Shown in pieces: positions 9,054 through 17,439 of a stretch of DNA of 64,000 nt (the first letter of the stretch is position 1; every line of letters starts with the position of its first letter). The translations under genes and the position numbers were made by a program. The DNA lies in NCBI RefSeq assembly GCF_008064635.1, contig NZ_VRYZ01000006.1, positions 326,148 to 390,147 on the forward strand, read 5' to 3'. The notes below the pieces were generated by a model. The model was not told the DNA's origin and did no database searches. It saw nothing but the letters and a program-made list of their open reading frames with translations. The stretch comes from Parahaliea aestuarii. Lineage in GTDB: Bacteria > Pseudomonadota > Gammaproteobacteria > Pseudomonadales > Halieaceae.

Positions 9054-10739
9054 ATGCATAATACAGTGGTAGACCCCGTCACCCGCGAAGTTATAAGCGG
9101 GATGCTTAACGCAGTGACTGCAGAGATGCAGCAGACTCTGATTAGTACGTCACACTCTCCAATCATTACTGAAGGGCAGGATGCCACTGCGGCGATCTTT
9201 GATACAGAGGGTCGAAACATAGCGCAGGCAACTGCCGTTCCGGTACATCTGGGCGTGCTTGTTGAGATGGGGAAAAGGTTCGCAGCCCAGTATCCCGAAG
9301 GAGTTGCGGAGCCTGGTGATATCTATGTTTGCAACGATCCCTACTGTGGTGGCACGCACTTGCCGGACATTGCGGTAGTAGCCCCTGTTTTCTATGACGA
9401 TTACCTGGTTGGCTACGTTGCCACCATGACCCATCATCGCGACATTGGTGGCTACGCGCCTGGAAGCGTTAACGTAGAGGCAAGGGATCTGCACGCGGAG
9501 GGGCTCCGCATTCCCATAGTACGACTGTATCACCGGGGCGAATTGAACGATTCCCTCAATGCGCTCCTGGAATCCAACACCCGCACCCCCGAGAGCCTGC
9601 GTGGCGACCTGGGCGCACAGATTGCCGCATGCCGTACCGGCCTCAAGCGGTACTCACGTGTATTCTCTCGCTGGGGCAGGGAGACCATCGCCGAGGCAAA
9701 TCGGCAATTGATGGATTACGCCGAATCACTCACACGAGCAGAGATTGGTCGCATAAATGACGGCGACTTCTACTTCGAGGACTGGCTCGATGATGACGGC
9801 CTTGATCCTGCCAATGATCCGTTGAAAATTGCCGTTACATTAAGGGTCCGCGGAGACGAAATAGAATTTGATTTTACCGGGACTGATCCACAGGCTACTT
9901 CTGCCATCAATAACGTCCCTTCCTCGACCAATGCCGTAGTGTTCTACGCAGTCCGCCTGCTGACCGGCGACCGAATACCGAATAACGACGGATGTTATCG
10001 CCCCATCAGAACCGTGCTTCCTGCCGGTACCCTGGTAAGTGCCAACTATCCGGCACCAGTAGCAGCCCGTGGAATGTCGCTAAAACGCATCGAGGACGTA
10101 GTGCTGGGCGCCATGATAAAAGCCGTGCCAGAGTTCTTCACGGCTGCCCATAGTGGCCAGTACACCATGGTCACTATCGCGGGCCAGGATCCGGAAACCG
10201 GTCGAGCGCTACTTGGGCATATTGGAGGACCTTACGCCGGCGGCCATGGGGCTCGTCCGCGCAAAGATGGCATCGATGTCACAGAACATGGCGCAACCAA
10301 CGGCTCTCCCATTCCGCTCGAGGTAGCCGAAGCAAAGCTACCGTTGTTGTTCAGGCAGTGCTCGCTCTGGACCGATTCTGGGGGAGCAGGACGCAATCGC
10401 GGCGGACTCGGCTACCACGTCGATGTTGAATGGAGAGGGCCTGCTGTTTACGCCCAGCTACGACGCGAGAGGATGAAGTTCAAACCCTGGGGCGCCCTGG
10501 GAGGAAGCGATGCACCACTTTGCAGCACTGAGTTCTTCGGGATCGACGGTAGCAACGAAGAACTGCCTGGCAAATGCAGAAGGGCATTGATTGCCGGCGA
10601 CAGGCTGTCCATCTATACAACCGGCGGAGGCGGCTATGGCAATCCTCGCGAAAGAGATCGTATCGCCGTCGAGAACGATGTAATCGATGGCAAGGTATCA
10701 GTTGAAGCAGCCAAAGAGGTATACGGCTACTCTGGCTAA
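9054..10739 (+). CDS. hyuB: Hydantoinase subunit B (HyuB family)
   Basis: This 561-aa partner of HyuA matches the hydantoinase B / oxoprolinase C-half family in length. Family stretches include GDIYVCNDPYCGGTHLPD near residue 87 and TMTHHRDIGGYAPGS near residue 123, which carry conserved metal-type ligands. A C-terminal glycine-rich TTGGGGYGNPRERD follows. ATG 9054 is chosen because GGAG precedes it and the family N-terminus starts there; an earlier in-frame ATG lies inside hyuA. The acetophenone/acetone carboxylase possibility applies here too, but no small third subunit is encoded nearby. This makes an amide-hydrolysing role somewhat more likely. Confidence 0.9.
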   Translation: MHNTVVDPVTREVISGMLNAVTAEMQQTLISTSHSPIITEGQDATAAIFDTEGRNIAQATAVPVHLGVLVEMGKRFAAQYPEGVAEPGDIYVCNDPYCGGTHLPDIAVVAPVFYDDYLVGYVATMTHHRDIGGYAPGSVNVEARDLHAEGLRIPIVRLYHRGELNDSLNALLESNTRTPESLRGDLGAQIAACRTGLKRYSRVFSRWGRETIAEANRQLMDYAESLTRAEIGRINDGDFYFEDWLDDDGLDPANDPLKIAVTLRVRGDEIEFDFTGTDPQATSAINNVPSSTNAVVFYAVRLLTGDRIPNNDGCYRPIRTVLPAGTLVSANYPAPVAARGMSLKRIEDVVLGAMIKAVPEFFTAAHSGQYTMVTIAGQDPETGRALLGHIGGPYAGGHGARPRKDGIDVTEHGATNGSPIPLEVAEAKLPLLFRQCSLWTDSGGAGRNRGGLGYHVDVEWRGPAVYAQLRRERMKFKPWGALGGSDAPLCSTEFFGIDGSNEELPGKCRRALIAGDRLSIYTTGGGGYGNPRERDRIAVENDVIDGKVSVEAAKEVYGYSG

Positions 10740-10768
10740 CCGGAAACCGGGGTTCAGTCCGGCAGGAC

Positions 10769-10788
10769 GCGGCTCAACAACGAGCCGC
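10769..10788. terminator. Short hairpin at the hyuB / NTF2-like convergence
   Basis: GCGGCTC (10769-10775) and GAGCCGC (10782-10788) form a perfect 7-bp stem with a 6-base loop. It overlaps the last codons of the leftward NTF2-like gene and lies 30 bases past hyuB. There is no clear T-run. Confidence 0.35.
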
Positions 10789-11220
10789 ATCTTCAAAAAG
10801 CTGGCCGTGCGGGGAATCCGGCATGTATGTATGATCGCTGACGATCCGGCCTTCCTCATTGAATACCATGAACGCAGAGAATGGCCAGCCGCGGGACTCA
10901 CCCTCCTTCGTTGTCATGCGCACCTCTCCTTCGAAGGCAACGGAATTTCCGCTTGCTATGACTGTCCCGAAGACGATTTTCCGTTCGGCATAAACCCCCT
11001 CAATCTGGAGCTCCGCCTTTCGCCAGGCCTGCTTGAAGTTTCCTTCCCCGGAAACCCGGTGCCCCTGCAAAACTGCGACAACATCCGGCTCGTCCGCGTA
11101 GATTTCGTCAACCATTCGCGCAGCAGAACCCCCCGGGAGACGCCAGGCTTCTGCCCACGCTTTTATAACGCCCAGATTCCTCTGCTCCACTTCCAGCTGC
11201 TTACTGCTACCTGAAGTCAT
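10774..11220 (-). CDS. SnoaL/NTF2-like domain protein
   Basis: This 148-aa soluble protein has a single NTF2-like domain: AWAEAWRLPGGSAARMVDEI at the start, then GNSVAFEGEVRMTT and a final PFSAFMVFNEEGRIVSDHTY. Members act as small-molecule isomerases or hydrolases, or only bind ligand; the substrate is unknown. ATG 11220 is preferred because AAGGTG sits upstream and because a longer frame would run across most of the preceding gene. It overlaps the 3' end of the peroxiredoxin-like gene by 14 bases, so the two are translationally linked. Confidence 0.75.
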   Translation of the reverse strand: MTSGSSKQLEVEQRNLGVIKAWAEAWRLPGGSAARMVDEIYADEPDVVAVLQGHRVSGEGNFKQAWRKAELQIEGVYAERKIVFGTVIASGNSVAFEGEVRMTTKEGESRGWPFSAFMVFNEEGRIVSDHTYMPDSPHGQLFEDAARC

Positions 11221-11734
11221 TTTTGTCACCTTCGTCGAATATTCCTGATTCTCTGATCTGGCCTGTAATGACCGCTGCGTCACTGACCTCATAAGCACCG
11301 GGTTCTTCGATATTGAGAATCCTGACAACCCGATCGACTGCGAGCAGCGAGAACCGATGGCTCCGAAAGCCGAGAGCAAAGCGCGTACAGTCCATTTCCA
11401 GACCAAGTTGCGTGTGATACTCACATTGGCCATCGGCCAGCATCAGTATCTTATTTCCCACTTCGCACCGCTCGCCCCATGCATGCATCACAAACGCGTC
11501 ATTCACAGAAACACAACATATCGTGTCCACGCCGAGCGAAAACAGTTCCGATGAGTATCTTAGGTAGCTGGGAACCTGGAGTCGGGTGCTTTTCTCCGTG
11601 AATGCTCCGGGGCAGGAAAAAAGCACCACCGATTTTCCGCTAAACAGGTCGGCGGCGCTGACAATGGCAGGCCCGCTTGCTTCCAGCACTCTGAACACTC
11701 CATCTGGCAATTTCGATCCGGTGTCTATTCTCAC
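11207..11734 (-). CDS. Peroxiredoxin-5-like protein lacking the peroxidatic cysteine
   Basis: This is a Prx5/AhpC-TSA-like thioredoxin-fold protein of 175 aa. The family motif PGAFTPTCS appears as PGAFTEKST (residues 42-50), so Ser49 stands where the peroxidatic Cys should be. The codon reads AGC on the coding strand. Other family parts are present, including GVDTICCVSVNDAFVMHAWG and a later region resembling the usual LGLEMD segment. Cys41, just before the motif, is not at the catalytic position. Peroxide reduction by the standard route is therefore not expected. GTG 11734 is chosen because GGGGAG lies five bases before it. The product may be a binding or sensor protein for this locus, which is inference. 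Confidence 0.8.
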   Translation of the reverse strand: MRIDTGSKLPDGVFRVLEASGPAIVSAADLFSGKSVVLFSCPGAFTEKSTRLQVPSYLRYSSELFSLGVDTICCVSVNDAFVMHAWGERCEVGNKILMLADGQCEYHTQLGLEMDCTRFALGFRSHRFSLLAVDRVVRILNIEEPGAYEVSDAAVITGQIRESGIFDEGDKNDFR

Positions 11735-11827
11735 TCTGACTCCCCGCTCAAGCACTGCCTGACATGAATCGGCTGCGCGCCACCAAGTACATATCTGCTT
11801 CTGCCCCGCATTTAACTCACCACCGCA

Positions 11828-12214
11828 TTATTCAGACAGCGTATCCATCTGCGAAACCAGTTGTGCCCTGTCGTAGTACTCCCGCCAACTGACAACATGC
11901 GCCCCTTCCACATCCAGTACCGCAGCTACGGGAATTTCCCCGCGCCGGCCGTTCACTTCAAAAACATCCAATCGTTCCAGAAATACCGTATTGCCACATA
12001 CTGCAATATTCCTGAGATTCAGCTTTAACATACCGGCACCACCGAACAGCCTGGTTAAATGCGCATTCAATGCTTCCCGACCCTTGGTCGGCGATCGATT
12101 CATCATGCTGTGAAACTCGCCATCCTCACTGAATATCCCGACGATGGCATCAACATCCAGCCCATTCCAGGCGATGACCATTTCATGGACTACAGATAGG
12201 GGATTACTTGTCAT
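11828..12214 (-). CDS. Limonene-1,2-epoxide-hydrolase-like protein
   Basis: This 128-aa protein has the compact alpha+beta fold of limonene-epoxide hydrolases. The family catalytic triad is visible: Arg81 and Asp83 in ERLDVFEVNG, and Asp115 in SWREYYD. Enzymes of this type open epoxides with an activated water, without a covalent intermediate, in terpene or steroid pathways. ATG 12214 follows GGAGG at good spacing; an upstream extension of about 35 codons looks non-coding. It is first in a leftward set with the peroxiredoxin-like and NTF2-like genes. An epoxide intermediate in the local pathway is inference. Confidence 0.82.
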   Translation of the reverse strand: MTSNPLSVVHEMVIAWNGLDVDAIVGIFSEDGEFHSMMNRSPTKGREALNAHLTRLFGGAGMLKLNLRNIAVCGNTVFLERLDVFEVNGRRGEIPVAAVLDVEGAHVVSWREYYDRAQLVSQMDTLSE

Positions 12215-12305
12215 AACTACGCCCTCCAGAGAAGCAGGTATATCAGCGGAGTAACTCTTGTACACCGACAACCGATAGAGTATCGGCATGGCACCGACAA
12301 TTCTA

Positions 12306-12329
12306 CTACTATATTGCAAGCTATAGTAG
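12306..12329. promoter_or_regulatory. Perfect inverted repeat upstream of the epoxide-hydrolase-like gene
   Basis: CTACTATA (12306-12313) and TATAGTAG (12322-12329) form a perfect 8-bp inverted repeat with an 8-base spacer, in a very A/T-rich stretch (about 12300-12425). The position, about 90 bases upstream of the start codon at 12214, suits a dimeric repressor or activator. The TACTACTATA word is shared with 6923-6932. Confidence 0.45.
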
Positions 12330-12440
12330 ACCCAACCTTCAACGTAGATCGTATATAAAGATAACCTAGAGAATTATTTGATATTAGTATTTATATTTCT
12401 AGTATTTTTGCGATAGCTATATACAGGGCGCCACCACTTT

Positions 12441-12887
12441 CTACAGAATCATTGCGGTAGCGGTGCCACTGGCAATCAACTTGCCATCTGCGGATAGGAT
12501 TCGTCCAGTCACGGTACCCAAGCGCCGCCCCCTGTGCTCAACACTGGCCTCAACCGAGACATCCGGATCTCCCTGGCGAAGCGACCGCAGGAACTTTACT
12601 GCCAGATCAACGATCGTATGACGCTCACCGGGTGCCAGTGTTGTCATTGCGGCGCCCCCCATGGCCGTATCGAGTAGCGAAGCCAGTGCACCGCCGTGAA
12701 CGCCACCGATAAGGTTTATATGGCTCTCTTGCGGCGTATAGATATAAACAACACTACCCTCCGCAATGCTGGCGACTTCATAGCCGAGATTGGCTGCCAT
12801 ACCGAAGCGCGCTTCGACATCGCGCTCGAACAGCCGCATTCTCTCAAGTCCGCTGAGGTGACCATACTCCTTATGATAATCAATCAT
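12441..12887 (-). CDS. PaaI-type hotdog thioesterase
   Basis: This single hotdog-fold protein of 148 aa probably hydrolyses an acyl- or aryl-CoA to release CoA. The family signature GGVHGGALASLLDTAMGGAA lies near residues 65-84, followed by TIVDLAVKFLRSL and GRILSADGKLIASGTAT. ATG 12887 marks the natural N-terminus. The gene overlaps the end of the acyl-CoA ligase gene by 8 bases, so it is the last gene of a leftward operon. A housekeeping role such as relieving CoA trapping by dead-end thioesters fits that place. Confidence 0.88.
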   Translation of the reverse strand: MIDYHKEYGHLSGLERMRLFERDVEARFGMAANLGYEVASIAEGSVVYIYTPQESHINLIGGVHGGALASLLDTAMGGAAMTTLAPGERHTIVDLAVKFLRSLRQGDPDVSVEASVEHRGRRLGTVTGRILSADGKLIASGTATAMIL

Positions 12888-14436
12888 CTGAAATTGCCTG
12901 CTCGTCGACCTGACCCATCTGCTTTTGTAGCTGCTGCTGAACTTCACGCCGAACGACTTTCCCCACCGCGTTTCTGGGTATCTGACGCCAGAAGTGAAAA
13001 GCCTTGGGGGTCTTCACCGGCCCGATACGCGCTTTGAGTGTCGCCTCAATGAAATCTGCGCCAATGGACTCGGTGTCCTCCACCCGCAAGACCGCCTCCA
13101 CCCGCTCCCCCCAGTAGGCATCCGGCATTGCAACCACCACGCATTCACGAATGCCTCCCAGATCCATCAACGCAGCCTCGACCTCGGCGGGATATACATT
13201 AAAACCACCGGTGATGATCACCTCTTTCGCCCTGCCACAGATATAAAGATAGCCGGCGTCATCCAGGTACCCCAGATCGCCTGTATACAGCCAACCGTCA
13301 CGAAGAGCTTCTGCGGTCTGCTTCGGAGCCTCGAAGTAGCCCGAAGTCACCAGCGCGCCCTTCACTGTTATCTCGCCGATTTCCCCCGGAGCCAGGGCGC
13401 CACCTTGCCGATCACGAATCTCAATCTGGACATGTGGGCCAGCCCGCCCGACCGAAGCTCGCAACTCCGGCCGGCACATCTCATCGGAGCCAAGCATGGT
13501 AATCACCATCGGCGCTTCTGTCTGGCCGTAGACGGTCGAGACACAGGGACCCAGTACAGCCTGTGCCGCCGCGATGCGCTCTCCCGGCATTGGCGCCGCG
13601 CCGTAAGTGATATGACGCAGACTACGGAACGCCTCGGGTGAACTTTCAGGCGCTTCTATCAGCTTGTAGATAAGGGTTGGCGGCATAAAGCTCACACTTA
13701 CCCGTCGTTCCGTTATCAGCTGCACCAGGTGATGAGGTTCCGCCGATTGCGTAAGAACATGCCGACCACCGGCCGCCAGGAGCGGCAGGATATAGTGCGC
13801 CGCGCCATGCGTGAGAGGTGCCACAGCGAGATTGGTATCAGAAGGGCCCAGGCGATAGAAAGTATCAAAAGTTGCAATTACCGCTGCGACATTCCGGTAG
13901 CTCTGCAGTACTCCCTTGGGTTCGCCGGTAGTACCGCCGGTGAACTTGATAGCCATCAATTCATCCAGTGGCGGCCTGTCCGGGACGAACGGCTGGTCAA
14001 GGTGCGGTGTCAGCAGATAGTCAACACTATCCTTGGCGTCCGGTGCCGCGTCCAGGTACCTTGTTTCCACCGTGCAGTCAGACAGCGCCGACGCCGAGTA
14101 AACATCCACCAGTAACAAGGCCGGCTGCACCCGTTTCAAAGCAGCGAGATTCGTCTGGACCCCATTGCGCGGATTTACCGGCACCCAGACGCGTCCAGCC
14201 AGTAGTACGGCGAGGAAGGCGCAAAGGTGATCACAGCTGTTACGCGCACAGATGGCAACGCAGCCGCCCATCGGTACTTGCTCGACTATCGCAGCAGCAA
14301 GCGCTTCGCTGCGCCGGGTCAGTTCCCGATAGGTGAGTTGGACGCTTTCATCTTCGGCAGCAATCGCATCAGGATCAATGGCCAGTCCGCGATAGAGGCA
14401 ATCAACCGGGTGATAATGTTCAAGCTGGTCTGTCAT
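12880..14436 (-). CDS. AMP-forming acyl-CoA synthetase
   Basis: This adenylate-forming ligase of 518 aa activates a carboxylic acid to its CoA thioester. It shows the P-loop IKFTGGTTGEPKGV, the A5-type motif YGQTEAP, YTGDLGYLDDAGYLYICGRA with the hinge, and the C-terminal Lys motif PRNAVGKVVRREV. The start is ATG 14436, one base after the stop of the upstream thiolase; a long in-frame leader into the thiolase gene is rejected. Closest families are the medium-chain and aryl-CoA ligases, but the acid cannot be read from sequence. It is third in the operon PaaN-like, thiolase, ligase, thioesterase. Confidence 0.92.
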   Translation of the reverse strand: MTDQLEHYHPVDCLYRGLAIDPDAIAAEDESVQLTYRELTRRSEALAAAIVEQVPMGGCVAICARNSCDHLCAFLAVLLAGRVWVPVNPRNGVQTNLAALKRVQPALLLVDVYSASALSDCTVETRYLDAAPDAKDSVDYLLTPHLDQPFVPDRPPLDELMAIKFTGGTTGEPKGVLQSYRNVAAVIATFDTFYRLGPSDTNLAVAPLTHGAAHYILPLLAAGGRHVLTQSAEPHHLVQLITERRVSVSFMPPTLIYKLIEAPESSPEAFRSLRHITYGAAPMPGERIAAAQAVLGPCVSTVYGQTEAPMVITMLGSDEMCRPELRASVGRAGPHVQIEIRDRQGGALAPGEIGEITVKGALVTSGYFEAPKQTAEALRDGWLYTGDLGYLDDAGYLYICGRAKEVIITGGFNVYPAEVEAALMDLGGIRECVVVAMPDAYWGERVEAVLRVEDTESIGADFIEATLKARIGPVKTPKAFHFWRQIPRNAVGKVVRREVQQQLQKQMGQVDEQAISDD

Positions 14437-14437
14437 G

Positions 14438-15679
14438 TCAGCGCTGCAGCACCGTGACGACAGTCGCGGCCTCCTCAACCTCGTAGAAACCACCGCCGTT
14501 TTCGGCAACGGCCACTCTGGCTGCTTCCACTTGCCGCTTCCCGGCCCGGCCGCGCAGCTGGGTAGCCAGTTCAACCAGCTGTGCAACGCCCGTGGCACCG
14601 ACCGGATGTCCCTTGGAAACAAGGCCTCCTGACGGGTTGACGGGAACCCTTCCCCCGAGCGCGGTGGCACCACTCTCACTGAAAGGCCCTCCTTCACCTA
14701 CCGGGCACAAACCGAGGTTTTCAATCTGCTGAATCTCGGCGAAGGCTGATGCATCGTGGAGCTCGACTACATCTATATCCGCGGGATCAATACCGGCCTG
14801 TTCGTAAGCAGCGAATGCGGCACGCCGGCCGAGGTGGCGCTCATAGTCTGCTGCCTCTCGCTGCGTGCCGCTGACCAGGCTGATGCCGGCGACACGCACC
14901 GGGGCGCGGTCGCGAAAGCGATTTAACACGCGTTCGCTGCAGACAACCAGCGCCGCGGCGCCGTCGCTGACCGGCGCGCACATGGAGCGGGTGAAGGGCC
15001 AGCTGATGAGCTTGTCTGCGAGCACTTCATCCGCGCTCATGTTGTGCTGGTACTGGGATTGCGGGTTCATCGTCGAGTGCCAGTGATTCTTGGCGGCCAC
15101 CGCAGCCAGCTGGCGCTGGGTGGTGCCGAAGGTTTTCATATGCAGCCGGGCGAACGCGGCGTACATATCCATGAAGAAACTGTGCTCGCCAGTTTTGGCG
15201 CCGCGCAATGCAGCGGGAATCAGGTCCGCCGCCATGGCGGCAAGCCGCGCGCGGGTCTCGTCCACTGTGTAAATGTCAGTGCCTCCAAGGAATGCCCGCA
15301 GCATCGCCTCCGGGCGATCGGGGAAAAACATTTTCTCCGCCCCCAGCACCAGCGCGATGTCACACAAACCGGCACGCAGGTGCGCATAGGCCTGCAGCAG
15401 CGCGGTACTGCCACTGGCACAGGCATTTTCCACATTCGCTATGGCGATGCCTTCAAATCCCATACTGCGCAGCGCGCACTGGCCGCGCACTGTGTTCTGG
15501 CCTTCCAGCAGAGCCTGCCGGGTGTTTGAAAACCAGGCGGCTTCGATATCACCGACGGTCAGGCCGGCATCTTTCAGTGCGGCCTCAACCGCCTCCCGAC
15601 TGAGGTCCTTGACCGATCGTTGCGGGAACTTGCCGAGCGCCGTCATGCCAACGCCGACGATAAAAACGCCATCGCCCAT
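14438..15679 (-). CDS. Thiolase-family protein (SCP-x/lipid-transfer type) without the HDCF cysteine
   Basis: This 413-aa protein follows the SCP-x thiolase layout. The nucleophilic Cys sits in ENACASGST near residue 86, and the C-terminal His in SKGHPVGATGVAQL. The second Cys that SCP-type thiolases carry in HDCF is missing: the motif reads ELHDASAFAEIQ. Such relatives may be thiolases with altered chemistry, or retro-aldolases like the steroid Ltp2 proteins, so the reaction is open. ATG 15679 is favoured by AGAAGGTG six bases upstream. It lies between the PaaN-like dehydrogenase and the ligase in one operon. Confidence 0.85.
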   Translation of the reverse strand: MGDGVFIVGVGMTALGKFPQRSVKDLSREAVEAALKDAGLTVGDIEAAWFSNTRQALLEGQNTVRGQCALRSMGFEGIAIANVENACASGSTALLQAYAHLRAGLCDIALVLGAEKMFFPDRPEAMLRAFLGGTDIYTVDETRARLAAMAADLIPAALRGAKTGEHSFFMDMYAAFARLHMKTFGTTQRQLAAVAAKNHWHSTMNPQSQYQHNMSADEVLADKLISWPFTRSMCAPVSDGAAALVVCSERVLNRFRDRAPVRVAGISLVSGTQREAADYERHLGRRAAFAAYEQAGIDPADIDVVELHDASAFAEIQQIENLGLCPVGEGGPFSESGATALGGRVPVNPSGGLVSKGHPVGATGVAQLVELATQLRGRAGKRQVEAARVAVAENGGGFYEVEEAATVVTVLQR

Positions 15680-15691
15680 CTCAAACACCTT

Positions 15692-17362
15692 CTAGCTGCG
15701 CATGAACTTGCTTTGCACGATGCGAAAGCGCGAAGTGACAAACGCCAGGTCCGCCAGGCAGGCATTGCCGGCGGGATTGAGCCCGGTGACGTGGAAGTCG
15801 GAGTAGGCCGCGGCAAAGTTGATCGGCATGCCGTGGAGATTTACCGCCACCGACGCGCCCACCGCATGATAGGCCTCTACTGCCGCTTCGATAAAAGACT
15901 CGTCCACAGAGTACACATGGGAGGTAATGGCGCCACAGTCCCGCGCGTTGGCGGTGGCGTCCGCCAGGCAGGCTTCAGCCGAGCTGTTGGCGATCAGAAA
16001 GGAGACCGGACCAAAGACCTCTTGGCGATAGAGTTCGCGGTCGCTTTCCGTCGCCGCTATCACCAGCGGTGACGCGGTTCGCGCCTCGGGAAACTCTGCA
16101 TAGTGCAGCGGCGCCGAGTCCCTGAGGATGCGATCACCGGCCAGCTCCCGGTAGCGGGCAATATTGTCGGTCACCGAGGGATCAAACAGCGTCCCGCACA
16201 ATGTGGCGGCGCGCCGCGGATCAGCCAGCCACCCGTCAACAGCCTCGCAGATCGCCGCCTGCACCTGCGCCAGCGGCACACGTTCACCGGCGACTTTCAC
16301 CCCCGCCGCAGGCAGATGAATGTTCTGCACACTGGTACACATCTGCGCCGATGCCTGGCACAGGGACTGGGCGATGGCCCGCGCGGTGGCCGCGAGATCG
16401 TCAGTGGACTCCAGCACCACAGAATTGCAGCCGGCGGTCTCGGTGTACACCTGCTTGCCCGGGCAGTTCTGCTCAAGGTAACTGCCAAAACGCGGGCTGC
16501 CGGTGAAATCGATAATCGCCGTGTCGGGGTGCTCCACCAGGGCCAGCGCGGCGGGCGCCGCGCGGGTGTCGGCGACCATGGTCACCAGGTTGGGATCGAA
16601 ACCGACCTCCTCCAGCACGGCGCGACACACCTTCGCGACCATGGCGACCGGCAGGGTCGCCGCGGGATGTGGCTTGAGTATCACCGGGTTCCCTGTCGCC
16701 AGCGAGGCGCACAGGGCGGGGTAGGTGTTCCACAGGGGGAAGGTTGCACAGCAAATCACCACCGACACGCCGCGCGGTACCAGGCGATAGCGCTTGTCGA
16801 GGCAGGCGGCGCCGTCGCCGCCGAAGCTGCGCTCCCAGCTTGCCGTTTCCGGCACATCACTCATCGCCTTGTGGGCGTAGGCCAGTGCCTCCAGGCCCCG
16901 GTCCAGGGCGTTGGCGCCGCTGCCGGCAAAGGCCATCACGTAGGACTGGCCGGAGGTATGCATGGTGGCGTGGGCATTGGCAAACAACTGCTCGCCGCAG
17001 CGCTGCAGTATTTCCAGACAGACACCCATCCGCTGCTGCGGGCTGGCCGCCGCCCAGTCTTTGCGGCCTGCGGCGATGGCCCCGAACAGCGCTTCCGGCG
17101 CCGGTGCCTCATAGCGAATGCCCAGCGGCTTGCCGGTATAGGGCGAGACCTCTTCTCCCACCCAGTCCGACACGCCCGGCTGGCCCAGGCTGAAGTCATT
17201 GCCCAGCATGGCCTCGAATGCGGCGCGCCCGGCGGCAGGCTTCTCTTCGCCGTGGACCTTGGTGCTGGGGCTTTCCGGCCAGCCGCTCCAGGAGTAGCGC
17301 CTGGCGCAGGCGTCGATGGCTTTGTCCAGCAGGGGACGGTGTTGGGAAAACCAGTCAGTCAT
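15692..17362 (-). CDS. paaN: PaaN-type aldehyde dehydrogenase
   Basis: This 556-aa protein matches the PaaN branch of aldehyde dehydrogenases, named from phenylacetate gene clusters. It begins with HRPLLDKAIDACARRYSWSG, has HTSGQSYVMAFAGSGANALD in the middle, the cofactor segment ATGNPVILKPHPAATLP, IIDFTGSPRFGSYLE, and the catalytic Cys within SAQMCTSVQN. It should oxidise an aldehyde with NAD(P)+. AGGTG lies before ATG 17362. It is the first gene of the leftward operon, behind a control region with a conserved motif. No paaA-K genes are nearby, so the aldehyde is more likely a product of the local pathway. Confidence 0.85.
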   Translation of the reverse strand: MTDWFSQHRPLLDKAIDACARRYSWSGWPESPSTKVHGEEKPAAGRAAFEAMLGNDFSLGQPGVSDWVGEEVSPYTGKPLGIRYEAPAPEALFGAIAAGRKDWAAASPQQRMGVCLEILQRCGEQLFANAHATMHTSGQSYVMAFAGSGANALDRGLEALAYAHKAMSDVPETASWERSFGGDGAACLDKRYRLVPRGVSVVICCATFPLWNTYPALCASLATGNPVILKPHPAATLPVAMVAKVCRAVLEEVGFDPNLVTMVADTRAAPAALALVEHPDTAIIDFTGSPRFGSYLEQNCPGKQVYTETAGCNSVVLESTDDLAATARAIAQSLCQASAQMCTSVQNIHLPAAGVKVAGERVPLAQVQAAICEAVDGWLADPRRAATLCGTLFDPSVTDNIARYRELAGDRILRDSAPLHYAEFPEARTASPLVIAATESDRELYRQEVFGPVSFLIANSSAEACLADATANARDCGAITSHVYSVDESFIEAAVEAYHAVGASVAVNLHGMPINFAAAYSDFHVTGLNPAGNACLADLAFVTSRFRIVQSKFMRS

Positions 17363-17402
17363 GGCGGCGCACCTCGGCATAAAGGAATTGCAAGATGCCA
17401 CA

Positions 17403-17423
17403 GCATAGTCTTGTTATGCAAGT
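17403..17423 (-). promoter_or_regulatory. Candidate operator upstream of the paaN-like operon
   Basis: On the minus strand this reads ACTTGCATAACAAGACTATG plus C. It contains a short inverted repeat (GCATA/TATGC on the plus strand, 7-base spacer) and recurs in the divergent promoter at 22480-22529. It sits 40-60 bases before the PaaN-like start codon. The nearby HxlR-type regulator is the obvious candidate to bind it, but this is inference. Confidence 0.45.
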
Positions 17424-17439
17424 ATTTATATTTATAGTG

